Source: Manis javanica (taxonomy: Eukaryota; Chordata; Mammalia; Pholidota; Manidae). Taken from it: a stretch of DNA of 64,000 nucleotides. Of this stretch, positions 1 to 12,912 are shown piece by piece. Under the pieces are notes generated by a model that was not told where the DNA came from, searched no databases, and saw only the letters and a program-made list of their open reading frames with translations. Numbering within the stretch: position 1 is the stretch's first letter; every line of letters starts with the position of its first letter. The stretch lies in the NCBI RefSeq assembly GCF_040802235.1, contig NC_133156.1:116590173-116654172 (forward strand). Direction: 5' to 3'. Made by a program: the position numbers and the translations under genes.

Positions 1-432
1 CTCAAGACAAATGCTGGGCATAGAAGGCACAGGGCATAGATCTGCAAAAAAGTAAAAAGCTAACCTTTTCAAACAATATTGCTTCTCTCTCACTTACCAA
101 CTTTACATTTCCCTGTATGGCTCCGGAAGATGACCGGTTAGCCAGAGACGGGTAAGATTCCTCAAGGGAGGAACAACCTAAGACAGGCACAGTCGCAGGG
201 GGGCCATCAGGTGAGAAATTGGGGATCAACAGAGGTGAGGCTTAGAACCTCCCCCCCACCCTGTTTTGAGAGAAATCTTCTGCATATGTGGATGTTTTGC
301 TGCCCTTGTCTAGCTTGGATTAATACTTAGTCTATAGGCACACACCTGATCATCTACATTTGCCCTCTTACAGCACTAAACTATGTTTTCTACCTTTATC
401 TTGCATCTACCTACCACTTCAGCATTTTATTA

Positions 433-463
<31 letters not shown>

Positions 464-786
464 GGGGAGAAATGTGGGATTCACATATAAATGAAGTATA
501 AAAATTAAACAAATAATCATAATTGATCTGATTGTTTATAGTTCATGATGTGTGATCAAAACCAAAAGTTTCTGTGATGACTGCCCTTGCACTGTTCACC
601 ATGTAAGAACTTATTCACCATGTAAAAACTTGTTCGTTATGCTCCAGAAGATTGGAGACTGTTGAGAATTAGGCTTGGGGTTGATTAATGATTGTGCATT
701 GAGTCCCCTATACAGAATTTTATTGTTGTTAACAACCATATGATCAATAAATATGAGAGATGCCCTCTCAAAAGAAAAAAAAAAAA
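1..786 (+). mobile_element. Retroposed 3' end of a class II-like ERV (left end outside window)
   Basis: This fossil element enters from beyond the left edge. It carries a (AAT)n stretch (about 433-463), a purine-rich tract (464-472), then a TGTGGGAT sequence at 473 that looks like the 5' end of an LTR. It stops about 18 nt after an AATAAA signal and is followed by an A-rich tail (770-786). The order polypurine tract, U3-R, polyA with no U5 is that of the 3' end of a retroviral transcript, here copied back into the genome with an A-tail. The same module recurs, in opposite orientation, at 31,124-32,762. Over the first 90 aligned bases the two copies differ at roughly 7 positions, so they are related but not a recent pair. 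The family name is not known to me. Confidence 0.6.
433..463. repeat. (AAT)n microsatellite
   Basis: About ten AAT units lie just before the purine tract of the retroposon at 1-786. The copy at 31.4 kb has a shorter AAT run at the same place, so the microsatellite belongs to the element and has changed length. Confidence 0.85.
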
Positions 787-972
787 GTGTGGCTATGTAT
801 CTTGGTCAGTAGAGCAGCACCTGGAATTCCAGCCTAATACCTGTGAGTGGGACAGAGACTATTTTGTTTCAGCAGCCCTTGTTTTTGTTTTAACTCCATG
901 GCTGTTGCCAAAGGGTAGTTGCTATAATTTGGTATTGAATAATTTCAGGTTTGATTTTTTTCCTCTTGTCAC

Positions 973-1004
<32 letters not shown>

Positions 1005-1624
1005 AGTTTGGAGTCATTGTATGAGGATTTTTAGACCCTTACTGTCCCAGCAAGGACATCCCATCCCAGGGATTCTATTTCCATCCCAGGGACTGCTCTG
1101 CGGCACCGTGTTGTCATTTCTGTGCCCCTTTTACTGAGTCTCAGCCCCCTACTTAGAAGGTTAAATGCTTGAAAGAGAACTTTATAAGACAGCCAAAGAG
1201 GGACTTGAAGGTTTGAGGTCTGTTTTCCTCTGGCCTTGACCCAGCCTCCCCACATGATTTTGAGTTTAGCAGACCTCAGAAAGAATTATCAAAGGAGTGA
1301 CGTGAAGTGGCTTTTGCTTTCTCCTCCTCAGTGGGACCCTCTTTCCCAAGGTGCCTGGACCTCCAACCTTTCTCTGGCATTAGGAAGTTCAGTGACCGAC
1401 CACAGCCTCAAAGCAGGCAGCATGGAGCACCTGTGGCACAGGCGGCACACACTAGCTGTGTTGTGTGCTCTCTCATGTCATCCTGAAGGCAGTGTATGCA
1501 GATTGTTACTTCAATTTATGGATGATGAGGCCGTCTACAACTCCCCCAGTAGAACTTTTTCTTAGATCCTGTGTCCCATGTCTATGGGCCTCTCTCAGAA
1601 TCTCCCAAAAGAGTGAAAGCTACC

Positions 1625-1815
1625 ATTTGCTGAAGATCTGTTTTAAGTCCCAGGCACTTTAGTAGCAGCCTTAAATAGATTGCCTAACTTGATTTACTCC
1701 TCACCAGGTACTGCTAGTGAGCATTTACCCCATTTGCTTAAGAGAAAATTGTGGCTCAGAGAGTTTGAGTTGTCCAGTCACCTGGCTGTAAAAGGCAGAG
1801 AAGATATTTAAACCT
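1625..1815 (-). repeat. MIR SINE
   Basis: The plus strand reads as the reverse complement of MIR. It has the CAGGCACTTTAGTAG-type core, then the stretch corresponding to 'gaggaaactgaggcacagagag' seen as GTGGCTCAGAGAGTTTGAG, then a lost-hydrophilic 'aaaggcagag' end. It is ancient and diverged, as expected for a repeat shared by all mammals. Confidence 0.7.
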
Positions 1816-4800
1816 AGTTTTATACTGATTGAAAGTAAAACATCACCTTTCCGAAGCTATTTGTCATGACCTTGCTTTCTTATCTAAAAATGAATACACA
1901 TGTTCTGATCAGATTCAGTGTATAATGAGGGCCTCGAATAGAACATTTGAGCTTGTGATCATCCCAGATGAACTGGGAGACATATTTAATGAACCCATAT
2001 TTCACACTGAGCTCTTATTCCATCTGTCTATGCTTCCGCCTGGGAGATATCAACTAGCTGTAGGAAGAAGTCACACGGTGAAGTAAGTCATCTCGATCGG
2101 GCTGCTCTGACTGTTGTATTGCATTTTGTTTTCCTATGAGGTGTGAACAATAGAAAGCTGCAAATTAGGAAGTGCTTTGATGATTTTCCTGCTCTCCACA
2201 TCACTGTTTTATGTGGAATTTTAGCATCTGTAATTACTAATTTGTCAAACACTCTTTCCTGTTCTTTTTCTTGCTTGAGCAAGGTAAGAGGCATAATTTT
2301 GCTATTTGCCTCACCTGGCAGATTCAAAGCCTACCTTTGTCTGCGTGCTTGCCAGTGGGGCACCATGTGATTGCCTTTAACTTTTTTCTCCGCTTTAAAA
2401 ATAGGCTTTGCAAATGAAGGTAATTAACCCAAATGGAACCTCTGACGGGTGAGGTTTCTGGCTGGAAAGGTTTTCTAATTCCTCTGATATCATGCACCAG
2501 GTGGACACCCATCTGCTCCTGGAGTGAGTGCTGAGTGGAAGGTGCAGGAGGAGAGCCCACGGGGCCCCCAGGGGAAGAGGAGGGGACAAGTCCAGGGATG
2601 CTGGGACCTCCCAACCCCACTCAGTTATCTTTTGGATTACACATGAGGCAGGTGGCCCAGGCCCCAAGGGGTTGCAATTTGGGTGGGTGGTCTATGCACC
2701 ACGATTGCTTTCCGTGGACTGACTCCTGGCTTCTTACTGTCACAGGTGGGGACCTGAGCCCACTCACTTCCTGTTTTCAGCCTGACCCAGGCTGTGTTTC
2801 CTCCTTCTCCTTGTGGCCTGAAGAAGGGGAAGCTCAGAAAGAGGAACAGTGATTCCCCACAGGAAATAGGAGCTGCGTTGAGTCTGGGGGCTTAGGTGGT
2901 TGGCTCAGCACTTCTCATGGGGCAGGGTGTGGACATTTTGAGGGCATATTTTGGATATCAAATGTTTGGGAATGTGGGAGCAGAAGAAAGGGTGTAAGAG
3001 AAGAGAGGAAAACCATCAGACCAATAGGATCTGGCAGAAGAAATCATAGCATTGAATTAGGGGACCTGTACCCCAGACCCAGTGAATGTGACAGAATAGG
3101 TGACAGCTGTCCCCATACACTGGTCCATCATGGTGCCTTCAGATCAGATGAGAGGTTTTTATTTTAATTTTATACCAAGATACTAACTTCAGATTTGTTA
3201 CTCTTCCAATGCATGAAATACTCAGATTCTCTAAGTCATTTTTGCTGCTTGTTCATTTCTGGGCACCTTTTAGCATGGGTAGGGAGAAAGGTCATGGACA
3301 CATCAGAGCCCACATGTACTTACTGTTACTAAACCAGTGATACAAACCTAGGTGGGCACGGGCAAACTGTGTGGTCAAGTCCCCTCCTACTTAAGTGTAG
3401 GAGAAAACACCTGCCTTGTCTTCTAAGCATGTTGTGAGGATTAAACTGGTTAATTGATTTTCATTGACTTTTTTACGCAGATATTTATGAAAGGCTTACT
3501 CCGTGTTCACCCTCCTCCAGCCTTTGGGGGTTCTCAGGAAACAAGATGGATGGTGACCCAGATGCCAGGGCACTTTTATTCCACAGTGCATCAGTGGTTT
3601 TCAGCCTTAAAAAAAAATTTTTTTTTTAAATTGGGTGACACTTTGTTCATTTATAATCTTATTTGGAAACCTAATATGTAAAACAAATAAGGAGGAAATA
3701 AGAGCTGGACTAATGTTCTTCTTGCTTATTGCAGTCCCAACTTCCCAGGTGAACTTGGGAGCACTTTTTGAGAACTACCTCAAGACACTTCTTCACACAT
3801 GCAAGGGTGCAGATCGTGAATTCCATGGCTCCCAAATTTGCAAATTCTCTGTGTCACAGATGCTGTTGGTACCTGCCCAGACCCCCTCTGTGGGCTGGAG
3901 CCCTTGCACCATCCCCGCTGCTGGGAGCGTTGACCACCAGCAGCTCACAGCCTACTGCTTATCCAGAGCTTTGTCCCTGGCTTTCTGAATCTCCTTGCCA
4001 TGGAAGCTAAGGGCTCCTCCTTCCCTTGCCTCTAGGAAGAGAACTCTGTGGTGCCCTCATGCTTCAGAGCTTTCCGTGGAGCTGGCTGCAGTCAACTGCA
4101 CTGAGCCCTCATCCATGCTCAGCTTCTTTTCCCTGCCTCCTTCTCTCCATGCCTGTGAAAGAGAACCCTCTCTCTACCAACCTTTTATGCAAGAATCCCT
4201 CTCTCTTGCTTCCAGGGAACCCACCTAAGACAATGGTACTTATCATTTGTTCCATATGATTCACATATGGTACAGATACACAGGAGCACAGGCTGATGGC
4301 AAACTGAAGGAAATGGGCGAATGGACAACATGTGACACAGTTCCAGGATGCCATTTCAATCAATACTCACTGTTACATCCCAATGCCAAGGTGCCCCATG
4401 ATATGTTAATGCTCTTTAAACTATACAGTACCAGCAAATGCTGATACTTTTTGTGTGTGTATGTGTGACCAGGAGAGTGAGGATCAAGAATAGAGGACCT
4501 GCCTTTGGGGCACTGATTGCACTTCCCCACCTTTCAGCAAAGTTCAGATAACTTGGAGGGCAGTTGTACTAATTTCAGAACACGTGCTTACCTGAACCTT
4601 GTCTGGATTTGTAGTGACTTGGAGACAGCATCATTTTGTCCTGGCAACAAGGACAGAATAGGACTCTTTGGGACCGAACAGGGTGAGTTGCAAAGCATTA
4701 GGAAAATGTGCCATTTCTGTTAAAAAAAAATCTACTCTAATACTTGAAAATTTGTTGGTTAACACTTGTATTTCAGTTTCATGGGCAAGGCAGAAACTCA

Positions 4801-5044
4801 GGAAAAGAAAATAATTTCATCTTTCATAGAATATTTTAAAATAATTTGAATGGAGTTTGCCTGTGGGTCGGCTTCTGTTCTGAACTCAGTGTTATTCATG
4901 TTGCAGCAGAAAATGTTGGTGGTGACGTGTGTCACTTGTACTTTCTCAACTCCTGAGGTTGAGGAAGATCATGTGCATAGGCAAGAGTGGTTTTGAGCAC
5001 AGCATTTAGCTGAAGCTGGAATCCCTCTTGATCTCATTTTTCTG

Positions 5045-5175
5045 AGCTATCTTGGAGGGAAAGTGTATGTGTATGTGACTGTGTGTACAGGCGTGGGTAT
5101 GGGTCTGTGAATGTGTGAAGTATGTGTGTACGTCTATGAGTATGTGTCTGGGTGAGAGGGTGTATGTATGTGTAA
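5045..5175. repeat. Degenerate (TG/TATG)n tract
   Basis: The plus strand is an interrupted alternation of TGTG, TATG and GTGTAT words. It explains the open frame on the opposite strand here, which reads as His/Thr-rich low-complexity protein. Confidence 0.75.
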
Positions 5176-6999
5176 AGAGCAGGAGCCACCAAAATGCAGG
5201 AGAGACTGTGGAGTCTCAGGGGTTTCTCTGAGAGTGTGGAGCAAACCACCAGGGCTGCTCTTTTGGATGAGAAGTAAGCATCCTGGGTATAAGCATTGTG
5301 TACATGTGTGTGGAAGATTTGTGGAGGATTTTGCATATAAGCTAGCAAATTACAGAGCTGGGATTCAAGGTGAAGTCTGCTTTTCAAGTGCCATGGTCTT
5401 GGAAAGAGTGTCACCTCTGAGTCAGTTTTCATCCCAATATGGTTAGTCATGTATTTTCCTGTTATATCATGTTGAAGAAAAGTTATGCAAAATTATATAT
5501 ATATTTATGTGCATCCTCATTGGTTAGGATCCTAGTCATAAAACACGTGCAACAGAATTTTTTCAAAAGGGATGAGAGAACAGTTTAACAGAGAGTATTT
5601 TTAAATGCAGGGTCATGATAAAAGGAAACTTTTAACAAAGGCTGCCAAGGCACCCGGAGGCTAGTAGCAGAGGCTTTACCTCTAGGCCAGAAGGGCAAAG
5701 GAAGAGATAATCACCTGAGATTTAGTGAGAGCCACAGCCAGAGGAGAGCTGCCTGATGGCCATTTTGGCCTTCAGCAGAAGCACGTAGCCCAACCTAAGC
5801 CTGGTGGGAAGGGGCTCTGTTCGCTGCTTCCTCCCTCCCTTCAATTTCCTGCCAATGCTCCAAGGCAAGGAAGAAGCCCAAGGCAAGGAACCCCTCATCT
5901 TGCAGGCACATGGCAGGGTAGGGAAAGTAGAAAGGGAAGAGAAGATCTAGAAGGGCTGCAGATACAAAATTGGCCAGCCACAGCCCCTTCTGGAAGAATG
6001 CAAGTCAGTAACTCCAACAGAGTGAGATAAACACTAGAGCTGGCTTTGGTGTAGATGACTCATACATAGTCTAGATAATGATTGTCTTGTGACAGAGATC
6101 AAATTACAGCTCAAAAACAATCTAGAAGTTGGAATTCTTGCACAGAATGTGGCTTTTATGCTTTCATGCAATAGTAGTAGCCTCTGCACCAAAAACCTGA
6201 TATTGATATGCAGTACCTTTCTACTTTCTTATCTCTTCTCATAGGATCCTGGTAGGGAGATGCAGACACCCATCTTAGATATTCAGCAACTTGGTTTCCT
6301 TGTCCGTATAAACTATCTTGCTATAGCATTAAGAGATGTCCACAGTAACACAGCAGTTAGAGGGAGGAGCATCTGTCCCACTCCACCTCCACCCCAGTGC
6401 CATGTCCACTCACAGTGTCCTGTGACCTCAGAGGGGACAAAACAACTGGCAACAATGAGACACATAACCCGTGGAACAATATAGAACCTGACATCAGCTA
6501 CTTAAGTTGTCAAACCTGTTGCAGCTCTATGTGTTTGGCCACAGAGTAAACATCATGTGTGTGTATGTGTGTGATTTTAAACTCTGAAAACAAAGATAAA
6601 CTATATGGGTGGTGTAAATCACTCCTGCGTTAGGTTATCCCTCTTCTCTGCCAGTTAGTCTCGTTATGGTGGGAGTAGATGCGGAGGGAGTTGCATATTG
6701 CAGCCTAAGATGAGGGCGGCAGGGCTCCTGTCACTAGGTGGCCCCTTCTGAAAAGATTTGTTGACTTTTATAACTGTGAGCCACTAGGAGGGGAAAACAT
6801 CGTATAAAGACGGCAAGACTCCATCATTCTGACTTAATTGTTCTAAGAACTGGACAGGGAAGCATTTCACTGAGATAGAAAGGAAGTGGTTAATCCACCC
6901 TCCCTGCGAATCAGTTCTTAAAGATAAAGGGAAAGAAAGTGAGGCGGTTTTAATGGACAATGAGTCCAGTCAGCCTGACTGTGCTTTGCATCTGTGCAC

Positions 7000-7230
7000 T
7001 GCAGAAGGGCGCTCGGCCTTCATGAGAGGAAGGAGGGGGAGAGTGGGCAACGACACCACACATTGTTAAAGGAGCAAGTGTGCACATGCTCGGGCACGGG
7101 GGTGGGGGTGACGGCGGACCCGGCACAGACGGTGAGGCTGCCCAGCTTCCTGCCTGGCGCCGGCGCTGGGTGTGGGGGGCACTGGGGCCCCTCCCTGTCG
7201 GGGCCCTCCCTGTCACCCCACGTGGCCGGA
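7000..7230. other. GC-rich, CpG-bearing patch
   Basis: This is one of the few GC-rich stretches outside the L1 5'UTR, with several CpGs (for example around 7,090-7,110 and 7,160-7,170). It is too short for a typical CpG island, and no gene start was recognised next to it. It may be a small regulatory element, a relic of a pseudogene, or chance. Confidence 0.3.
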
Positions 7231-7679
7231 ATGAGGTACTCCGTGTCCCTGAGGAAAAGGGTTCAAGAACCCGCCTGTGGCTTATCTTCTGAGGTTCCTG
7301 ACCAAGTAATCAGAGTCAGCATGTTAATAGTTTCAGTGCTGCTGATGGTAAAACTGGATGGGAGAATGCTGTCTGGATTAAATACCAAACCAGATTCCTT
7401 CTCTTTTCTGCTCAGAACTAAGTTAACCCATTAAGCTGCCGAGAGTTGGAATAGCCTATGGAGATGTGGCGGAGGGAGGCCCTGCCTCTGGGTCCGGGCA
7501 GGAGAGCAGGAGAGCAGGCCTGGGGAGGGGAAGCAAGGCACGTGGGGGTCTGCCCACCGTCCTCCGTGCTCAACCGCCCCCCTCTGAAATAGAGGCACGG
7601 ACACCTTCCTTTCCCTGTTTTTTTCCTTTTGAAGCAGCACACACACCACTCTACGAGGTGGGCCAGATTGTAGTGTGTA

Positions 7680-7830
7680 TGTACCTAGGGTAAGTCACTT
7701 AACTTTCTGGTTCTCTCATCTGTAAACAAGAAATGGTAACATTCCTTAGGCCTTCTGAAGATGCTTTGAGATAATCCACTGAAAACACTTAGAAACTGTG
7801 TGTCTAGCAAACAGTAGATTCTCAGCAAAT
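7680..7830 (+). repeat. MIR SINE
   Basis: It follows the MIR sense order: 'taagtcacttaact', then 'tctcatctgtaaac', then a poorly conserved middle, then 'agtagattctcagcaaatgctg', which is the usual MIR 3' end (number of days/AAATG motif). Confidence 0.65.
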
Positions 7831-8729
7831 GCTGACAAACTCATTGTTTCTCCAGCTGATAACCGCTTTGGGTTTCCCCAAGGTCCTGTGATCCCTGACT
7901 TGGAAAGAGGGAGGCAGTGTGTACAGGCAGCTAACTGGGAAGTGGGGAAAGAACTTGTCAGTAGAATCCTCTCCTTTCCAGGAATGCCTGAAGATGCTGA
8001 GGTCAGTGGCAACAGCTGATTAGGAGATCACCCTGTTAGCATCGAGGATCTAATGATATGGGACTCTGGCTTCAATGTATGCTGTCGATTGTGCCACACA
8101 GAGTGGTACTCAGGCCTACAGATCTGTAGTGGGTGACAGGTAAGAAAGAAATTACTCATCCAATGTGAAGAGAAGTATACATAATGAATAGGAGTGAAAG
8201 GGGAGCAGATAGCTACAGAAGGTTAGCATTAGCACCAAAACTATTGACTTGCAGAGAAAATTCATGTTGACCTGAACTGAGGAAGCTATAGAAATGACTT
8301 TACTTCCCCCAGTAGAACTGGGAACTTGAGCAAAGGGAAACTGGAAAGAGCAGGTAGAGTTTGAGATGGAAAGGGTTATGGTCAGAGATCAGGCAGAGAA
8401 ATCACTGCTATCATTTTCACCATCAATAGCAAATATTTACTAAATCTCTAGACAATGTTTATCACATAAGCAATACAGCTCTGGAAATTGAAAGTAGATT
8501 ATTTACATGGAATAACTCTACTTGGACAGTCAGCTTACTATCATTTTCCAGGTTATAGCAAAAGAATTTATTTCTAAGTTATTGATGAAGAGGATATGCA
8601 TGATGCATCCACACTGAGGAGATGTGCATAGAAGGAATAGGGTAAAGGTTACAAGGTTAAGGTCTTAGGCCCTGACATGAAATTCTCCTTCATTTTGTCT
8701 GGAAAAGATAGTGCAATGTATTCACCAAA

Positions 8730-9110
8730 CCGTATTGTTAAAAAACGAAACTCAACCAAGTAAGTCTGAAGATCTAGTTGACTTTATTAAATGATTCATG
8801 AATTGGTCAGCATTTCCTCCAGCAAGTGGAGATGCTCCATTGAACTGCAAAAAAGGCAAAGGTTTTTAAAAGGTAGAGAGAGAGCAGAGAAAAGGAAATT
8901 ATTAGCAGAGAATACGTTGTTCTGGGTAAGATCACTCTCCTCAGGGGAACAAAAGGAGTTATCAGTAAATTTGCTAGTGCTAACCAGAAATTCCCTGTTG
9001 ACTGATGAAAGGTTACACTGGGGAGGGGGGGAGAGTTTGCTGAGACTGCAGTTAGGTTGGGTATTAAGTCTTGCTTTGCTGACAGAGGGCCGTCAGAATG
9101 AGTGACTCCA
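8730..9110. repeat. Possible old LTR-type repeat
   Basis: The text 'gactttattaaatgattcatgaattggtcagc' followed by 'agcaagtggagatgctcc' resembles mammalian ERV-L-class LTR sequence read from memory. I could not assign a subfamily, and ends are approximate. It is a fossil with no coding content. Confidence 0.3.
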
Positions 9111-9169
9111 TCTTTGGGCCTGTGGTTCTCTTTGTGATAGTATGCATTCAATTCCTGAGCACACAGGAA

Positions 9170-9490
9170 GAGCACATTTCCCAGTGCCCCTGCATCTAGG
9201 CGGGGGACCATATGACTAGTTCTCCCCAACAGAATACTAGTAGAAGTGACCCAAGCCACTAACATTTCTGGTTTTCTGCTCTCTTCCTCTCCTTTCCAGG
9301 AGGCAAAGCCATAGATGGAAGGAGCCTGGAGTCTCTGAGGCCAAACCTCGGAGAAGTCCACCAGGGAGAGCCACCCAACCAGCATCAGAATGTGAAGTGG
9401 ACTAGAAATAAAACAGTTGTCTTAAGTCACTGAAATTTCAGGGTTGTTTTTGTTGCAGAGGCTCGCATTAATGACCTGGACTAGGACAGC
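9170..9490 (+). repeat. MaLR/ERV-L-like LTR remnant
   Basis: The order 'gaccatatgactagttct', 'gatggaaggagcctgga', 'gaaataaaacagttgtcttaagtcactgaaattt' and 'cattaatgacctggactagga' matches the 3' half of an old mammalian LTR of the MaLR/ERV-L group. It is an ancient solitary fragment. The subfamily is not certain. Confidence 0.45.
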
Positions 9491-10941
9491 CTCAGAATGC
9501 AAAATGACCCATGTAGAAATCCTATTATTAGAGTAGCCATGGCATTTCACAGCAATGATGATTTCTTTTGTCTTAAGATTTTGGGAGGTTCCTGTTAAAG
9601 TGCAAATACAGATGTATAATATATTAAATTATCAAAATTCATGATGACATTTGCTGAAGTCAGAGAGAGATGGAAATGAATAGATTCATTCATTCATTCA
9701 GTATTGAATATGCACCTATTATGTGCTAAGTGATGGGCTAGATGCTAAAAGTGCTGCCAGTTTTCTGATTGGTAGTTTGTGAAGGGCTTGTCTAGTGAGG
9801 TAGAGATTTTTTAGATCTAAATGGAAAATTTCAATTTCTGGTGTTGACCTGGTTCTTTAACTCCTCCCTGGTTTTTATTCTTCAGTTACACCCAGGAAGG
9901 ACAAGGAAAGAAGTCCAAAATAGGAGCATGTGGACTTCACTGTTGTGGCTTATGTGGAGACAGTTCTTTGGTTGAGGGGCCCTGGGCTGGGAGGGTGAGA
10001 ATAAGGGATGTTGATGCACTGAGCTGCGTGGGCAGGAGAGGACCCTTACTCATTTATGTTAAGATAGGTAAGATAGCAACAAGGAGGACTTGGAGCCTGG
10101 GATTCCTTGGATTTGGGATCTGTTAGCAGGTCTTGATGTCTAACAATGATCATTGTATATTCAAACAAATAAAAACAGTGATTTCTCCCACCTATAGACA
10201 GATGTCCTTTGGAATTCTTTCAACTATCTTAGTATGATGGAGATTCTGAATATTGGGGTAAGTGATGGAAACAGAATTTTAAAATATGATATGAACAAAT
10301 TCCATATTTATAGAAAGAGAAAATCACCTTGATGTACACATTTGTTTCACTTTTTATGGATGAAATCACTTGAGTGGCTTCCTCTTAACTACTAAAGATG
10401 AGATTAGAATGCTGATATCCTCAGAAAAGGGAACGAAACCTTTTGTATTTGATAAAGAGAGCCCCTTCCTTGGTTAGGACTTGCAGAGTTCAGGAGAAGG
10501 GGAGACCCGTTGCATGAGGAGGTCAGGCCTTCCTACAATAAAGAATGGGATTGCCTGATACTTGCTCCCTGTGAGGTGAATTAGGGAAACCTGTTAGGCT
10601 GAATTGGAGGTTGTTGACAGGAAAGGACAGCATGGGCCCTAAAGCAGATGTCACCAGGAGGACAGGGGATCCTAGGCTCAATACAGTGGTCTAAGGGTTT
10701 GTGTTAAGTGCTGGTTTTAGGGCAGCATGTGTTGAAGGCAGGAATCCCTCTAGATCACGTACTTATTCTGGCATGGTTTCAAACATTTGCAGAAAATATG
10801 GCTGTACATCAGGGGGTGGACTTGTACTTGTGAGACGAAAGGGCTGAAACGTCGAAACTCTCACCCAGAGCAGGGAGCTGGCAGTCATTGGATGGAGCAG
10901 AGCCCAGAGTGCCATGTGCTGGTGGACTGACGAAAATGTCC

Positions 10942-10978
<37 letters not shown>

Positions 10979-11455
10979 AACATTTGATTCTTGGAAACTC
11001 CTTGTGTTCTTGGACAATAAGGCTGTGTGTTGTTGGGAGAGATTCTGGACATGAAGGGTATAAGAGCTTGGAACAATTAAGTAAAAATAAAGTTGTCACC
11101 ATATTTTTACTCAGAATTATTTGCCAGAGTTTCACATAGACTATCTTGACTTTGAGTATAGCTAAATATAAATGGAATGGGAATCAAAGCCCAGAACGCA
11201 TACATTAAAGGGGCACCAGATTTGTAGCTGTGGTAAAACAGATAACTAAATAGGCACAGAATTTCTGGCTGCCTTTTGAACTTGGTCTGGCCTGAACATG
11301 TGACCAAGATGAATAATACATCAGCTGAACAATGAGACCTATTCACTTACAAGCTAGCTTTGAGTTCTGCTAAAACAGAAATGAAACAATTGCCATTGTG
11401 GTGCTGAAGAAAAGCAATTCATTTTGAAGCAGGTTCTTCAAAACTTCATACAGAA
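9491..11455. other. Non-coding interval
   Basis: There is a short MIR-like stretch near 9,690-9,760 and the CT microsatellite near 10,960. Nothing else is recognised; no splice-site-supported open frames were found. Confidence 0.5.
10945..10975. repeat. (CT)n microsatellite
   Basis: About fifteen uninterrupted CT dinucleotides. It accounts for the Arg-Glu and Ser-Leu low-complexity frames on the two strands. Confidence 0.9.
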
Positions 11456-11765
11456 CCATTTTTTTTTGAAGTATAGTTTAAATATATTGTTATATATATA
11501 ATCTTATGTTTGTTTCGAATATACATCACAGTGGTTCAACAGTCCCTATGATCAGCTTACATTGTGACTGTGGATTAGTGTGCCCCTTTATCCCCTTCCC
11601 CCTCCCCCACTCACCTGCCCCAACCCCTCCCCCTTGGCGACCACTAGCCCCTTTTCAGCGTCAGCTGTTTTGTTCCTTTTGTTCTGCTTTGTTTTCATAC
11701 TCCACAAATAAGTGAAATCATATGGTAGTTGTCTTTCTCCACCCATACAGACCACTCTTAAGGGA
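11455..11765 (-). mobile_element. Old L1 3' end
   Basis: The plus strand starts with a T-run, then pyrimidine-rich 3'UTR sequence ('ccccttccccctcccccactc'-like composition), then 'ctccacaaataagtgaaatcatatggta'-like sequence equivalent to the end of L1 ORF2. This is the 3' end of an L1 in minus orientation, much more diverged than the full-length L1 at 31-40 kb. Confidence 0.65.
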
Positions 11766-11794
11766 AAATGTTTTACACATTTCCACCATTGACT

Positions 11795-12205
11795 TAAATT
11801 ACTTTTGCTATAGATTTATTCTTTTTCCCTCTCTCCTCTCTTTTCTTCTTTTTTCTTATACTTGGGAGCTGACTGAGATTTTTGGATCTTGAGGTTTTTG
11901 TTTTTTTTAAAATCAAACTTGGAAAAATTTTAGCCATTATCTCTTCAAATATTTTTTCTATCCCCACCCCACCCCAGTTAATCCATAACACATATTAGGT
12001 TGTTTGAAGTTGCTCCACAGCTCACTGGTACTATGTTTATTTCAGTTTCTCTCCCTTTTCAGGGATTACTCTCCTGTGAACCTGATGTCAAATGTCTTAA
12101 AATCATTGTTTCATATGCTTTTTTCCTGTTTTTAAGTAATTTCCGAAAAGAGGGTAGAACTGGTCCCTGGCTACTCCATCTTGGCTGGAAGGCGAACCAC
12201 CAAGG
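11795..12205 (-). mobile_element. Old L1 5'UTR/ORF1-region fragment
   Basis: It carries 'ttatctcttcaaatattttttctatcccc' and, at its right end, 'ctggctactccatcttggctggaag'. Both are typical of reverse-complemented mammalian L1M 5' regions; the last piece is the YY1-site-like 5' terminus. It may belong with the 3' fragment at 11,455-11,765 as one internally deleted copy. Confidence 0.5.
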
Positions 12206-12404
12206 TTATGTTTACAACCTCTCAAGAAAGTGAGGAAGTTTCTCTCTCCTTGGAAAATGTTGTTTTGGGTTCATTGCTCACTAATGGTTATGTGTTCTCC
12301 CTGAACGCATAACTCTAGATGGGAGATGGAATTGAGATTTTGAAGCAAGGCTTACGCCATGTGCCCCAGGGCTAGAACCAGCCGCTGATTAACTTATGTC
12401 TAGG

Positions 12405-12628
12405 CCAGAGTTTCTCACTCTCAGTGACAGTGACATTTTGGTGCAGATGACCTTTTGTTGTGAGGAGCTGTCCTGTGCTTTGTAGGGTGTAGAGCGGCAT
12501 CCCTGGCCTCTGTCTGTGAGTTGTCAGAAGTACCTCTGTCTCATCTATGACAACTGAAAATGTCTCCAGACCTTGCAAAATGTCTTGGGGCAAAATAGTT
12601 CCTGGAGGAGAACCTTTGCTGTAAGCAG
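12405..12628 (-). mobile_element. MER5A (hAT-Charlie DNA transposon)
   Basis: The reverse complement aligns by eye along the whole MER5A consensus: a 'gttctc' end, 'ccccaagacattttgcaaggtctggagacattttcagttgtcat', 'gaggccagggatgccgctctacaccctac', 'gcacaggacagct', then 'agagtgagaaactctgg'. It is nearly complete and non-autonomous, with no coding capacity. Confidence 0.85.
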
Positions 12629-12859
12629 AGACTCTACCAGGAGGTGTCAATACTCAAATGAAGCAGGGAGTAGTTGCCAAGAGAAGGGGAAGCAGCCACC
12701 ATGTCCATTGTAATATATAAGCATCATATTTTATAACAAAATTGATTTACAAATTATTTGGGTATATATTAAGGGGTAATGTGTAATCCTGAGGCACTCA
12801 TAACAAGCAAGTTATAGATAGGTCAGAGACTCAGATTAGGCGTATACATACAAAGGCAT

Positions 12860-12912
12860 CACTCCTACTTAATCAGAACCTGTATTTTAACAAGATCCCT
12901 GTGTGGTTCTGA
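12860..12912 (+). repeat. MER20-like fragment
   Basis: 'aatcagaacctgtattttaacaagatccctgtgtggttctga' is the motif shared by MER20/MER3-type hAT elements. Only the central part is present. Confidence 0.45.

Larger units (their letters stand above)
787..7660. other. Non-coding interval with scattered old repeats
   Basis: Apart from the MIR at 1,625-1,815, the TG-rich tract near 5.1 kb and the GC-rich patch near 7.1 kb, no gene, RNA gene or young repeat is recognised. The longest open frames (up to about 146 codons) match no protein family I know and lack splice or codon-bias support. By human synteny this should be the gene-poor interval upstream of SELENOP. Confidence 0.6.

Noticed and set aside
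2-229. Minus-strand 75-aa frame matching the plus-strand 88-aa frame at 31,687-31,953
   Set aside because: The similarity is only because both lie antisense in the two copies of the ERV-derived retroposon. They are not genes.
5034-5450. 138-aa His/Thr-rich frame on the minus strand
   Set aside because: It is the translation of a degenerate TG repeat.
8807-9385. 192-aa open frame on the minus strand
   Set aside because: It crosses two LTR-like repeats, resembles no protein family, and has no splice or promoter support.
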